Source: Planctomycetota bacterium (GTDB taxonomy: Bacteria; Planctomycetota; UBA1135; GCA-002748355). From it: a DNA stretch of 64,000 nucleotides. This document shows positions 27,515-36,651 of this stretch, one piece after another. Made by a program: the position numbers and the translations under genes. Positions within the stretch are counted from its first letter, which is position 1. Every line of letters begins with the position of its first letter. Below the pieces are notes generated by a model. The model made no database searches and was not told the DNA's origin. It saw only the letters and a list, made by a program, of their open reading frames with translations. Where the stretch lies: assembly GCA_002748355.1 (NCBI GenBank), contig PDSF01000045.1, positions 27,212 to 91,211 of the forward strand, written 5' to 3'.

Positions 27515-29617
27515 ATGGCTTGGGAGAGCGCGCTTGATCGTTTGATCCTCAGGGAAATCCACCGGGCCGAGCAGGGTGAACTCCGCGATCAAGAGTTGGT
27601 CCGGATCGTGACCGACTTCGTCCAAATGACCAAGCAGAGGCCTCAGTCTTGGTTCCATGCGGCCTATGCCCGGACCGTGCTTGGCCTTGAGCTCCCGACC
27701 CCAGGCCCGGAAGCCGGAGCAGGAGCCTCTCGTTGGTTCACCTTTGGTCGGCTCAAGGGGCATCTTCGCCGCGGTGAGGAGACTTGGTTGCGGGATGTCG
27801 ATCAGGATCCCGCCTTGTTGGCAGACCTGCTTGCGGACACGAGCATCGTGTCGCAGATCCTTCCTCGCTTGATGCAGATCTGGCTGGTCGACGGCGCTTT
27901 CGAACGAGCGATTTCGGTGCTGCAGCACCTGGAGAGCAGCGACGCCGAGGGGGAGCATCCGGTCATACTCGTGGAAGCCGCGCTGCACGATTTTCTCGCT
28001 CGCATCGAGCAACGTGAATCGGGCCCCGAGCAGCAAGGAGCCCTGCGGCGGGCCTTGCAGCGGGTGCAGGATTTGGCGGCGTTTTCCTCTCTGCCGGCAG
28101 GAGAGCGCTCGCGGCTTTTCTTGGCCATGGGGCTCAGTTACCTACGCACCGGCGAATGGGGCGAAGCTCAACTGGCCTTTGATAAGGCTGGCCAGCTCGT
28201 TACCGAAACGGGGTGGCTACGTTCCTCCCTGCACTTTTGGAGCGCTTTGTGCAAGCTGCGCGTCCAGGAGCTCCAGCAACTCGGGCTTGAGACGGATCGT
28301 CCCTGCCGCGAGGAGGCAGCCACCGAACTGGCGCTGGCCTGTGAGGGCGAAGGGACCCTTCCAGAAGCTCACTATGCGAGGGGGCTCTTGGCCTACGAAC
28401 GCTCCGATTGGACGATGGTGACCTGTTCCATGGAGGCGGCGCTCGAGGGCTTCGGTGAACAGAAAGAACCCGATGAAGAGCTGTTTACCCGAGCTCGTTT
28501 CTATTTGGGAGCGAGCCTCTTCGCCGATGGGCGCAGCGAGGAATACCACCGGGCAGCGCAGTTGCTTTCGGAGACGGTGGAGCGAGTGACGCCCGACCTG
28601 GAGAGCTTTTACGAAGTCTATGACGGCCTGAAGGGTGTCGATCGCGAGACGGCTCTGCGCTTTTTGGATGCTGTGGACTTAGGGCGTGGTGCTTCGGCCG
28701 AGAGTCTCCTCCTTGTTGCCCTGGAGTATCAGGCGCTGGGTGAACCGAGCCGGGCTCTCGAAGCGGCGTCCCAGGTGCTGGCCAAGGCGACCAACCTCGA
28801 CCATCGTCTTGAAGCTCTGAAGGTGCAGCTGACCGCGCACAACATGCAGGGAGAGCCAGAGGCAGCCCGCGACGATTTCTTGACGATGCGCGAGCTCCTG
28901 CTGCGGCGCGGGGCCCTCGAAGACCTAGAGAGGATCCTCTTGGATGAGGACTTGGTGGGGCAGGCCTTGGACCACCTCGAGATCAAGTCCGAGCTGGCCG
29001 ACCTCTACGAGGAGATGGAGGGCAAGGACTGGGAATGCGCCCAGCTGCGATTGCAGATCGCGCGAAGCTTGAAAGCTCGTAAGGAGACTGAGCAGCTCAA
29101 GCAGGCGCATGCGCTGCTCGCCGAGGTGGGGCTGCAATACCCCGAGCTGGCCCAAGAAGACCTGGAGCATCTGCGAAAGCTGCTGGAACTGCACGATACC
29201 AGCCCAAGCAATGAGACGGCCGAGGCGGCGGTGTTTGCAGCGCTGCGGGAGAAGCTGGGCCGGCCCTGGCGCGTCCTCGTTGTTGGCGGCAACGAAAGGC
29301 AGCGCAAGCACCATCCCAAGCTGAGCGAGTTGGCGGAGAAGCTGGGCTTTGAGGCAGAGTGGCTGATGGCCAACTACACCTCGCCACAAAAACTCGTGTC
29401 GCAGATTCAGGAGCGCCTCAAGGACTGTGATCAGCTCATCTTGCTGCACTGGAACCGGCATGAGACCACCGAGCCGACCCTTGAGTATGCCCGGCAAAAG
29501 GGGCATCAGGCCCGGACCGTCTTTTATGCGGGCTTCACGTCGCTGCAGATCTGCCTGGTGGAGTGCGCCGAGCGCCAGCTGGAGCGGGCCTGCATCACTG
29601 AGGCCAGCGCCCGGTAG
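27515..29617 (+). CDS. TPR protein with C-terminal DUF2325 domain
   Basis: About 700 residues from the ATG at 27515, which has GGAGG 8 bp upstream (the frame is open back to 27461). The bulk is helical TPR-like repeats, for example GLSYLRTGEWGEAQLAFDKAGQL and ALGEPSRALEAASQVLAKA. The last 110 residues begin RVLVVGGNERQRKHHPKL and continue to DQLILLHWNRHET and KGHQARTVFYAG. This Rossmann-like pattern (VGG near the start, later a conserved His) matches DUF2325, which is of unknown function. The protein is cytoplasmic by appearance. Confidence 0.78.
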   Translation: MAWESALDRLILREIHRAEQGELRDQELVRIVTDFVQMTKQRPQSWFHAAYARTVLGLELPTPGPEAGAGASRWFTFGRLKGHLRRGEETWLRDVDQDPALLADLLADTSIVSQILPRLMQIWLVDGAFERAISVLQHLESSDAEGEHPVILVEAALHDFLARIEQRESGPEQQGALRRALQRVQDLAAFSSLPAGERSRLFLAMGLSYLRTGEWGEAQLAFDKAGQLVTETGWLRSSLHFWSALCKLRVQELQQLGLETDRPCREEAATELALACEGEGTLPEAHYARGLLAYERSDWTMVTCSMEAALEGFGEQKEPDEELFTRARFYLGASLFADGRSEEYHRAAQLLSETVERVTPDLESFYEVYDGLKGVDRETALRFLDAVDLGRGASAESLLLVALEYQALGEPSRALEAASQVLAKATNLDHRLEALKVQLTAHNMQGEPEAARDDFLTMRELLLRRGALEDLERILLDEDLVGQALDHLEIKSELADLYEEMEGKDWECAQLRLQIARSLKARKETEQLKQAHALLAEVGLQYPELAQEDLEHLRKLLELHDTSPSNETAEAAVFAALREKLGRPWRVLVVGGNERQRKHHPKLSELAEKLGFEAEWLMANYTSPQKLVSQIQERLKDCDQLILLHWNRHETTEPTLEYARQKGHQARTVFYAGFTSLQICLVECAERQLERACITEASAR

Positions 29618-29648
29618 CCGAGCTCAGGTCGAGGCACTCGCTCGGCTA
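29615..29648 (+). terminator. Inverted repeat at the end of the TPR-DUF2325 gene
   Basis: TAGCCGAG (29615-29622, including the stop codon) pairs with CTCGGCTA (29641-29648) across 18 nt. It is a candidate terminator without a T-run, so confidence is low. Confidence 0.35.
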
Positions 29649-29735
29649 CGATGGAGTCATCTTTCGCGATCTTCGGGAAACTCCCGGCGCGCGGCGCCCT
29701 ATCTGTGGCCTTCCGCCATCCGATGGAGACCAGTC

Positions 29736-30245
29736 ATGCACCGCCACGAGTGGATCTGCCTGTTCTCGAATTGTCCACAAGGGGGGCTTCGACTTCGGCC
29801 AGGCGCCTCGCGTCGGCGACTGTCGATGCTGGAGCGGGCGCTGGGTCGCTACCTGCCGGAGAGCTACCGGAACCTACTGGGCGCAGCGGATGGGGGGTGT
29901 GTTGGGGCCCAGCGTTTTTTCGGAACGGGCGACCAGCTGCGCTGGCTGAAACGCGAGCCGCGCAGAGCTAGGCCTCGCTGCTCGGTGCGGGCGCCCAGGT
30001 CGGAGACATTTTCGAGTTCTTTGCGGGAGAACCCCCAAGTCAGGGAGCCCTTGCGTCTACTTCCCCTGGCTCCGCTCGAAGAAGATGTCTTCGAATACTT
30101 GGACCTCGAGAACGGCTGCGTCGCGGCTCTCGAAGCAGAAGGAGGAGCGGACCCGATCATGCTCTACCGCGATCTCGACAACTGGGCCCTGGATGCACTG
30201 TGGGACCTGCATTTCGAGAGCGGTGACCTGAGTCTCGCTACCTGA
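29736..30245 (+). CDS. SUKH (SMI1/KNR4)-like domain protein
   Basis: A 169-residue protein from the ATG at 29736. Residues about 31-65 (MLERALGRYLPESYRNLLGAADGG) match the start of SUKH domains, in which a helix is followed by LPxxYRxxLxxxDGG. Later, PLAPLEEDVFEYLDLENG is like the SUKH strand region. The middle (about 75-105) is unusually Arg/Ser-rich and may reflect a compensated frameshift or a divergent loop. SUKH proteins often act as immunity partners of toxins, but no toxin gene is adjacent. The call is by pattern only. Confidence 0.5.
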   Translation: MHRHEWICLFSNCPQGGLRLRPGASRRRLSMLERALGRYLPESYRNLLGAADGGCVGAQRFFGTGDQLRWLKREPRRARPRCSVRAPRSETFSSSLRENPQVREPLRLLPLAPLEEDVFEYLDLENGCVAALEAEGGADPIMLYRDLDNWALDALWDLHFESGDLSLAT

Positions 30246-30399
30246 GTGAGGAGCAGCAGCCAGCCCAGGCTCTGGGAGAGGCTGTCCGAGCAAGAGGGCA
30301 TCGGCATGAAGGCCTGGGCTCAGCCATGGTGAATGGTGAACGAGAAGACGGGAAGCCAGGAGATCACGGAGCGGCAGGCGCGCCCCCTGACTTCCGATA

Positions 30400-31158
30400 A
30401 TGTATGTTATGTTGCGCAAAGGGCGGGCGTGGGGGCCTGAAGAGCTTGTCCTTAGCTGTCCTTTTGCTTCTACACCTTCTCTGCTCAGAGGCCCGTGCGC
30501 CGGGTCGAAGCTTTTGGCAAGCGAGCACGGTAGAGCCGACGGCACTGCGCCGGGGAGTTCGGAATTCTTCGCTGGAGAAACTGCCTTCGCAAAGCTTGAC
30601 TTAGGCGAGCCCTACTCCGAATCTTCTTCTTTCTTTCCCCTCCCTGGTAGCGGTTCTTCCTTCAAGAACGCTTCGAAGGTCATAAGCGTGCGCATCGAGA
30701 CCGACAACGGATACGAGCTAGAGTTTCTTGCCGGGCTTAATGCCGAGAATCTTGAGAGCATCGACGACCCCAGAGAGTCTGAACGAGAGCGCAAGGTCGT
30801 GCCCCTGGCCATCCGCGGGCAACCCGGTCTGATCGATGTTCGCGTGCAGTTCGAGAGCCAGAGCAACTGCACAGACGATATCTTCAATTACGACTTTTCC
30901 GCGGTATTGCGACCCGGGGGGCTCTTTACCAACTTCCGCAGCTCGGTGGACGAGTTCCGCGGTGAGGCGGCCGTTCCCCTGCGCTTCTTTCCGGTAAAAG
31001 TGCGAAGTGTTCGCATTATAAATCTATCGGACCAACTTTTCGACGATCGGATGCTGCCAGCCGATAAAGTTCCCGAGGACACGCGCTCAGCCGCACCGCG
31101 CGTGGCCCAGACCAAGGCTGTAATCGCCGAGTCAGCCGAGTCGACGAAAGAGAGCTAG
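30400..31158 (+). CDS. Unknown exported-type protein, N-terminus possibly frameshifted
   Basis: The frame from 30400 encodes 252 residues, of which about residues 65-252 look like a real protein (SKVISVRIETDNGYELEFLAGLNAE, LRPGGLFTNFRSS). The first 60 residues in this frame are unlike a signal sequence, whereas the +1 frame from ATG 30404 encodes a convincing one (LKSLSLAVLLLLHLLCSEA) but stops at 30604. The gene is therefore either intact with an odd N-terminus or broken by a frameshift between about 30480 and 30600. No domain is recognised. The C-terminal tail is low-complexity Ala/Glu/Ser. Confidence 0.5.
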   Translation: MYVMLRKGRAWGPEELVLSCPFASTPSLLRGPCAGSKLLASEHGRADGTAPGSSEFFAGETAFAKLDLGEPYSESSSFFPLPGSGSSFKNASKVISVRIETDNGYELEFLAGLNAENLESIDDPRESERERKVVPLAIRGQPGLIDVRVQFESQSNCTDDIFNYDFSAVLRPGGLFTNFRSSVDEFRGEAAVPLRFFPVKVRSVRIINLSDQLFDDRMLPADKVPEDTRSAAPRVAQTKAVIAESAESTKES

Positions 31159-31229
31159 CCGACCGATGTTCCTGCATGACTCCGGGTGTCCGAGACAGGT
31201 CTCGACATTAAGGATCTAGTCCCCCCATC

Positions 31230-31302
31230 GCTGTGCTTGGCCCGCTGCCTTGCCCAGCTCCAAACGATGAAACGCTGTGCCTGGCCCGCTGCCTTGCTCA
31301 GT
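31230..31302. repeat. 29-bp direct repeat upstream of sdhC
   Basis: CGCTGTGCTTGGCCCGCTGC and the following nine bases (31230-31258) recur at 31274-31302 with two mismatches, separated by 15 bp (period 44). It lies 50-120 bp upstream of sdhC, where promoter elements would be expected, but no regulator site is identified. Confidence 0.85.
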
Positions 31303-31351
31303 GAAAAAAGATGAATACTCCCTTTCACCTTAGCGACCAAGGAAGCACTGG

Positions 31352-32065
31352 ATGACAGCTCTCAGTCGCATGTTTGGCTCGACAGTCGGGCGCAAATCTA
31401 TCGTTGCGCTCACTGGCCTCATGCTGGTGTTATTTCTGCTCGGCCATTTGCTGGGCAATCTGCTCCTCTACGCGGGGCAGGACGCGATGAACTCCTATGC
31501 GGAGCGACTTCATAGTCTCGGTATGGGACTCTGGGTCATCCGAGCGATGCTGCTCGCGATCTTCGTCCTGCATATTACCCTGGCGATCCGGCTCAATCTT
31601 CACGCAGCCTCCGCTCGTCCGGTCCCGTATGCAAAGAAGCTCGACCCGCAAGTCAGCAGCTTCGCCACCCGCAGCATGGTGCTGACCGGGCTCGTGGTCC
31701 TGGCCTACCTTGTCTACCACATCCTGCATTTCACCGTCGGCGTTATCCAACCCGATGGCAAGGCGCTGATAGAGATTATGGAGGGCGGAGGCCAACGCGC
31801 TGATGTCTACAACATGGTCGTAACGGGATTCCAGAATCCCCTGGTCAGCATTAGTTACATCGTGGCGATGGCATTACTCGCCCTGCATCTGAAGCACGGC
31901 ATCACGAGCTTTTTCCAAACGCTCGGCATGAACCACCCCAGCTACAACGGCTTCTTCGAAAAGCTAGGCATGGGCCTGTCCCTGATCCTTTTCCTGGGCT
32001 TCTCGTCCCTGCCCGTGACCTGCCTGCTCGGCATCGTGAAGGTCGCGAAGGAGGTGAGTCAGTGA
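31352..32065 (+). CDS. sdhC: Succinate dehydrogenase/fumarate reductase cytochrome b subunit (b558 family)
   Basis: Haem-bearing membrane anchor of complex II, 237 residues, as in the single-anchor b558 type. Five hydrophobic helices are visible, with histidines suited to haem ligation ([13 protein letters not shown], about 30-42; [30 protein letters not shown]). The first residues ([23 protein letters not shown]) are typical of this family. It overlaps sdhA by four bases (GTGA), implying translational coupling. The 29-bp direct repeats precede it. Confidence 0.95.
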   Translation: MTALSRMFGSTVGRKSIVALTGLMLVLFLLGHLLGNLLLYAGQDAMNSYAERLHSLGMGLWVIRAMLLAIFVLHITLAIRLNLHAASARPVPYAKKLDPQVSSFATRSMVLTGLVVLAYLVYHILHFTVGVIQPDGKALIEIMEGGGQRADVYNMVVTGFQNPLVSISYIVAMALLALHLKHGITSFFQTLGMNHPSYNGFFEKLGMGLSLILFLGFSSLPVTCLLGIVKVAKEVSQ

Positions 32066-33996
32066 GTATTCTCGACTCGAAAGTTCCCAGCGGCCCCATT
32101 GCTGAAAAGTGGGAAAAGCACCAATTCGAAATGAAGCTCATCAACCCGGCGAATAAGCGCAAGTTCCGCGTGATCGTCGTCGGTTCGGGGCTTGCGGGTG
32201 CTTCTGCTGCTGCGACTCTTGGTGAACTCGGCTACCACGTCGACTGCTTCACCTTCCATGATACGCCTCGCCGCGCCCACTCGATCGCGGCTCAGGGTGG
32301 CGTCAACGCTGCAAAGAATTACCAGAACGACGGCGACAGTATTTATCGCCTGTTCTACGACACCGTCAAAGGCGGCGACTTCCGCTCACGCGAAGCCAAC
32401 GTGCATCGCCTTGCCGAAGTCAGCAACCTGATCATCGACCAGTGTGTGGCGCAAGGTGTCCCCTTCGCCCGCGAATATGGTGGGACCCTCGCCAACCGCT
32501 CCTTTGGTGGCGCGCAGGTGAGCCGCACCTTTTATGCGCGTGGCCAGACCGGCCAGCAGCTGCTGCTAGGTGCCTACGCTGGCTTGCAACGCCAGATCGC
32601 GGCCGGTTCGGTCACGATGTACAATCGCCGCGAAATGCTCGACGTGGTGACCGTTGACGGGCTGGCCCGGGGTATTGTCGTACGTGACCTTACGACCGGT
32701 AAAGTTGAGTCCTACGCCGCCGACGCGGTGCTGCTGTGCACCGGCGGTTACGCCAATGCGTTCTTCCTTTCGACGAACGCAATGAACTGCAACGTGACGG
32801 CGGCATGGCGTGCCTATAAGCGTGGCGCCTTCTTCGCCAACCCCTGCTACACGCAGATCCACCCCACCTGCATTCCGCAGCACGGCTCGGGTCAATCCAA
32901 GCTGACGCTGATGAGCGAGTCGCTGCGTAATGACGGCCGGATCTGGGTGCCGAAGAAGCAGGGCGATACTCGCCATCCCGATCAGATCCCTGAAGACGAG
33001 CGCGACTACTACCTCGAGCGGAAGTATCCGAGCTTCGGTAACCTTAGCCCCCGCGATATTGCTTCGCGCAGCGCCAAGGAGGCCTGTGACGATGGGCGCG
33101 GCGTGGGACCGGCGGTCGATGGTGAGCGTCGTGGCGTTTACCTCGATTTCCGCGATTCGATCGAGCGTCTCGGCGAGGATGCCATCCGACAGCGCTACGG
33201 CAACCTCTTCGACATGTACGAGCAGATTACTGCCGAGAACCCCTACAAGGTTCCGATGCGCATCTACCCGGCTCCGCACTACACCATGGGCGGCCTCTGG
33301 GTGGACTACAACCTGATGAGCACCCTGCCCGGTCTGCACGTGCTCGGCGAAGCAAACTTCTCCGACCACGGGGCCAACCGCCTCGGTGCTTCGGCGCTGA
33401 TGCAGGGGCTTGCTGACGGTTACTTCGTCATCCCCTACACCCTTGGCGATTACTTCGCTCGTTACGAGCCGCAGAAGAGCCCGGTTTCCGCCGATCAGGC
33501 CGAGTTCAAGGCCGTGGAGGCTGAGGTCCAAGTCCGCCTTGAGAAGCTGATGGGAATCCAAGGGCGCCATTCCGTCGACCACTTCCACAAACGGCTTGGC
33601 CGCATTATGTGGAATCAATGCGGTATGGGGCGCAATAAGCAGGGCCTGGAACAGGCGCTGGCGGAGATCCCCAAGCTGCGCGAGGAGTTCTGGGAAGACG
33701 TCAAGGTCGTTGGCGGCCCGAACGAACTCAATATGGAACTCGAAAAGGCGGGTCGCGTAGCCGACTTCCTCGAGTTTGGCGAGCTGATGTGCCTGGACGC
33801 TCTCGTTCGCGAGGAGTCCTGTGGCGGTCACTTCCGGGAGGAGCATCAGACAGAGGAAGGCGAGGCGAAGCGCGACGACGAGAACTTCGCCCACGTCACG
33901 GCCTGGGAACATAAGGGCAAGGATGCTCAGCCTGCGGAGCATCGTGAGCCCCTGACCTTCGAGAACGTCCCGCTGCAGACACGGAGCTACAAGTGA
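32062..33996 (+). CDS. sdhA: Succinate dehydrogenase/fumarate reductase flavoprotein subunit
   Basis: Catalytic subunit (644 residues) oxidising succinate or reducing fumarate with covalent FAD. The FAD-binding start is [20 protein letters not shown] (about 35-54), the FAD-linking histidine lies in [13 protein letters not shown] (about 73-85), and the catalytic region contains [12 protein letters not shown] and [17 protein letters not shown]. The GTG start at 32062 has a GGAGG ribosome site and overlaps the sdhC stop. Length and order C-A-B match the non-quinol-distal b558 type found in several phyla. The direction of catalysis cannot be told from sequence. Confidence 0.96.
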   Translation: MSILDSKVPSGPIAEKWEKHQFEMKLINPANKRKFRVIVVGSGLAGASAAATLGELGYHVDCFTFHDTPRRAHSIAAQGGVNAAKNYQNDGDSIYRLFYDTVKGGDFRSREANVHRLAEVSNLIIDQCVAQGVPFAREYGGTLANRSFGGAQVSRTFYARGQTGQQLLLGAYAGLQRQIAAGSVTMYNRREMLDVVTVDGLARGIVVRDLTTGKVESYAADAVLLCTGGYANAFFLSTNAMNCNVTAAWRAYKRGAFFANPCYTQIHPTCIPQHGSGQSKLTLMSESLRNDGRIWVPKKQGDTRHPDQIPEDERDYYLERKYPSFGNLSPRDIASRSAKEACDDGRGVGPAVDGERRGVYLDFRDSIERLGEDAIRQRYGNLFDMYEQITAENPYKVPMRIYPAPHYTMGGLWVDYNLMSTLPGLHVLGEANFSDHGANRLGASALMQGLADGYFVIPYTLGDYFARYEPQKSPVSADQAEFKAVEAEVQVRLEKLMGIQGRHSVDHFHKRLGRIMWNQCGMGRNKQGLEQALAEIPKLREEFWEDVKVVGGPNELNMELEKAGRVADFLEFGELMCLDALVREESCGGHFREEHQTEEGEAKRDDENFAHVTAWEHKGKDAQPAEHREPLTFENVPLQTRSYK

Positions 33997-34742
33997 TGAA
34001 GTTCAAGCTGCACATTTGGCGACAGAAGTCGCCCAGCGAAAAGGGACGCTTGGTCGATTACGAGATCGACGGCGTCAGTGACGACAGCTCCTTCCTCGAG
34101 ATGCTCGATCAGCTCAATGAAAAGCTGGTCGATCACGGCGAGGAGCCGGTGCATTTCGATAATGACTGTCGAGAGGGGATTTGCGGTGCCTGCAGCGCCG
34201 TCGTGAACGGTAAGCCTCATGGCCCCGAAAAGACGACGCTTTGCCAGCTGCACATGCGCAGTTTCCGTGACGGGCAAGACATCTATATCGAGCCGTGGAA
34301 GGCGCGTTCCTTCCCGGTCGTCAAGGACCTGGTCGTTGATCGGAGTGCCCTGGATCGGATCATCCAGAAGGGCGGCTATATCTCGATGAACAATGGCTCG
34401 GCACCGGATGCCAACGCCATACCCATCCCCAAGGAGGAGGCGGATGCCGCCTTCGATGCTGCTGCCTGCATCGGCTGTGGCGCCTGCGTCGCCGCCTGCA
34501 AGAACGCTTCGGCGATGCTGTTCATGTCGGCCAAGGTTGCGCACATGGCCCATCTGCCGCAGGGGCAGGCCGAGCGCAGTCGCCGTGTGTTGGCGATGCT
34601 CGAGCAGCATGATGAAGAGGGCTTTGGTGGCTGCACCAACACCTACGAGTGCCAGGCTGCTTGCCCCAAGGATATCTCGGTTAGCTATATCGCCGAGATG
34701 AACCGCGACTACTTCAAAGCCTCGCTCACGAGCCGGAGCTGA
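33996..34742 (+). CDS. sdhB: Succinate dehydrogenase/fumarate reductase iron-sulfur subunit
   Basis: A 248-residue electron-transfer subunit. Visible clusters: 2Fe-2S cysteines in [15 protein letters not shown] plus the later C in TTLCQLH; 4Fe-4S in [13 protein letters not shown]; and the 3Fe-4S region [15 protein letters not shown] start it at ATG 33996, one base inside the sdhA stop codon; GTG 33993 is an alternative. Its 3' end overlaps the convergent aroA gene by 17 bp. Confidence 0.96.
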   Translation: MKFKLHIWRQKSPSEKGRLVDYEIDGVSDDSSFLEMLDQLNEKLVDHGEEPVHFDNDCREGICGACSAVVNGKPHGPEKTTLCQLHMRSFRDGQDIYIEPWKARSFPVVKDLVVDRSALDRIIQKGGYISMNNGSAPDANAIPIPKEEADAAFDAAACIGCGACVAACKNASAMLFMSAKVAHMAHLPQGQAERSRRVLAMLEQHDEEGFGGCTNTYECQAACPKDISVSYIAEMNRDYFKASLTSRS

Positions 34743-36039
34743 TGGCTCGGACCTGCAGTCCCAGCGACTGCAGGTCCGGCAAGAAACCCGCATAGCTGTC
34801 GGCGATGCAATCGGCGGCGCCAACCCTGCTCTCGCCTGTGGCCAAGGCTGCGGCCGCCGTCGCCAGCATCGCCACCCGGTGGTCGCCGCTGCTGCTCAGC
34901 GCGGCGCCCCGCAGCCGCGAGCCGCCTGGGCAACGCCAGCCGTCTTCGAGTTCCTCGATTTCTGCGCCGAAGCCCCGGAGGGTCTTCACAGTCGTAGTGA
35001 TCCGGTCGCTTTCCTTGGATCGTAAGTCGCCGGCGCCGCGCAGTTCGCTTGGCCCATCGGCAAGGCACATGGCGAGCCCCAAGAGAGGTAGCTCGTCGAT
35101 CATGCTGGGCACCTGGGCGGGGCCGACCTGAATCCCCCGGAGCTTCGAGCTCCGGCAATGGAGATCGCAAACCGCTTCGCCAAAAAGCTGGCGGCGCGGC
35201 TGGGCTTCGATCTTGGCCCCCATGCTTTGCAGGGCCCGGACGAAGCCCGCCCGCTCCTCCGCATGCAGAAGGTCTTCGAGGAGGAGTTCGCTTTCGGGCA
35301 GGAGGACGCTGAGAGCCACAAAGATCGCGGCGCTGGAGGGGTCACTGGGCAGCACGAAGTCGAAAGGCTGTAGCCGGTCGAAGGGGCCGTGCAAGGTCAC
35401 GGAGTCCTGAGTGATCTCGATTGGCGCGCCCATGGCGGCGAGCATGCGTTCGGTGTGGCGTCGACTGACTCGACTCTCACGCACGACGACAGCTGTCGAG
35501 GCCCCAAGTCCCGCCAGCAGTAGAGCGCTCTTTACCTGGGCGCTGCCGAGCTGATTGTCATGAACGAGGCCCCGTAGCGGCTCCTGATGGGCATGGAGGC
35601 GTAGTGGCGCCCTCCCGCCATCGCTGTCGATCACCGCCCCCATCGACTGCAACGGCTCGAGGATCCTCCGCATGGGGCGAGCCCGCAGCTGCGGATGCGC
35701 TTGGAGCACAGCCGGAAGCCCTGCCGCAGAGAGCAGTCCAGCGAGCAGGCGCAGGGTCGTGCCCGAGCGGCCGCAGTCGAGAGGGCTGGAAGCCGCGCAG
35801 AGCCCGGCCAGGCCCCGTCCTTCGATGAGGACTTCCTTGTCCTTTCGCTCAATTTGCACCCCGAGCCCGCGCATGACCTGGAGACTGCTCTGCACATCTG
35901 CTGCAGCAATCTCTGCCCGCAGGACGCAGCGCCCTTGGGCTAGGCCGCCGAGGAGCAAAGCACGATGAGCGTAGGACTTATCTCCGGATACTCGGAGGCG
36001 GCCTCGGACAGCTGTGCTGGCTCTGATTCGCAAGTCCAC
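34726..36039 (-). CDS. aroA: 3-phosphoshikimate 1-carboxyvinyltransferase (EPSP synthase)
   Basis: Sixth step of the shikimate pathway, transferring enolpyruvyl from PEP to shikimate-3-phosphate. At 437 residues it has normal length. Motifs: [17 protein letters not shown] (about 19-35), and the [12 protein letters not shown] motif (about 89-100), where the usual Asn before Ser is Arg. The C-terminal [19 protein letters not shown] region is present. The enzyme is otherwise intact. The gene converges on sdhB, overlapping it by 17 bp, and is a single-gene unit here with no other aro gene near. Confidence 0.96.
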   Translation of the reverse strand: MDLRIRASTAVRGRLRVSGDKSYAHRALLLGGLAQGRCVLRAEIAAADVQSSLQVMRGLGVQIERKDKEVLIEGRGLAGLCAASSPLDCGRSGTTLRLLAGLLSAAGLPAVLQAHPQLRARPMRRILEPLQSMGAVIDSDGGRAPLRLHAHQEPLRGLVHDNQLGSAQVKSALLLAGLGASTAVVVRESRVSRRHTERMLAAMGAPIEITQDSVTLHGPFDRLQPFDFVLPSDPSSAAIFVALSVLLPESELLLEDLLHAEERAGFVRALQSMGAKIEAQPRRQLFGEAVCDLHCRSSKLRGIQVGPAQVPSMIDELPLLGLAMCLADGPSELRGAGDLRSKESDRITTTVKTLRGFGAEIEELEDGWRCPGGSRLRGAALSSSGDHRVAMLATAAAALATGESRVGAADCIADSYAGFLPDLQSLGLQVRAISSGS

Positions 36040-36651
36040 GGGTCCCGCCTAGCTGGCCCAAGCCAGCTGATGCGACGAAAGAGTACGAAGCGGTGCATGC
36101 TGCGAGGAAAAGGGTTGTAGGGCAACGGTAACGGCCCGCGTTCCAGCGACGTAACCGGGTCCCGGACATCGCGTCCCGGCAGCTAGCGGCCTTCCCTTCA
36201 GGCCGGTTCTTAGCTGCAGAGGGCTTTATGGGCGTAGCTAAGAACTCAAATCCTATCCACGCGCCTTGCGCACTCTGACCCTGCCCGTCTTCCCTGGCCA
36301 ATTGGCGGATTCACCTGGGGATTCCGCAGCCATAAGCCGCAGTATCCAGGTAGCGCTGTAGCTCACCTGCCCTTGCAACAGGAGTCGAAACTTGGATCTC
36401 CCCCTTCTGCCGTAGTTCTCAGCGCCCCCGGCCCGGGTATTGCACTCAAATAGCTTGATCGAAGCACCCCGAGCCAGTTTGCTGCCCAAGTTCCATCGGG
36501 AGCGAAGTGATCCGGGAACGCCTCGAGGAGACTCTCCTTCTGAAGCAGTGAGACATGGATCCCTGCCCTTGTGGGTCTCCCAACCTGGGTTCGTCCAAGG
36601 AGACGGGCTTGGGCTCGAGTCGGCTTCTTACCAACCCTCGGAGCAAGAATC
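36040..36651. other. Long spacer upstream of exported HEAT protein
   Basis: About 610 bp with no gene I can support. Minus-strand open frames run through it but have no recognisable domain. It contains several inverted repeats, including a 10-bp perfect one (36206-36245), and GGCC-CTTCCCTTCA-GGCC just before. It should contain the promoters of both aroA (minus) and the HEAT gene (plus). A structured RNA is possible but unproven. Confidence 0.45.
36206..36245. repeat. 10-bp inverted repeat with 20-nt spacer
   Basis: GTTCTTAGCT (36206-36215) is perfectly complementary to AGCTAAGAAC (36236-36245), with 20 nt between. It could be a hairpin in an RNA or a protein-binding site. It lies in the aroA-HEAT spacer. 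Confidence 0.7.

Noticed and set aside
32566..33942. Long minus-strand open frame of 458 codons antisense to sdhA
   Set aside because: sdhA is unmistakable on the plus strand; the antisense frame is open because of codon bias and shows no domain.
35978..36301. Minus-strand open frame upstream of aroA
   Set aside because: It overlaps the aroA start and structured non-coding DNA, with no recognisable domain.
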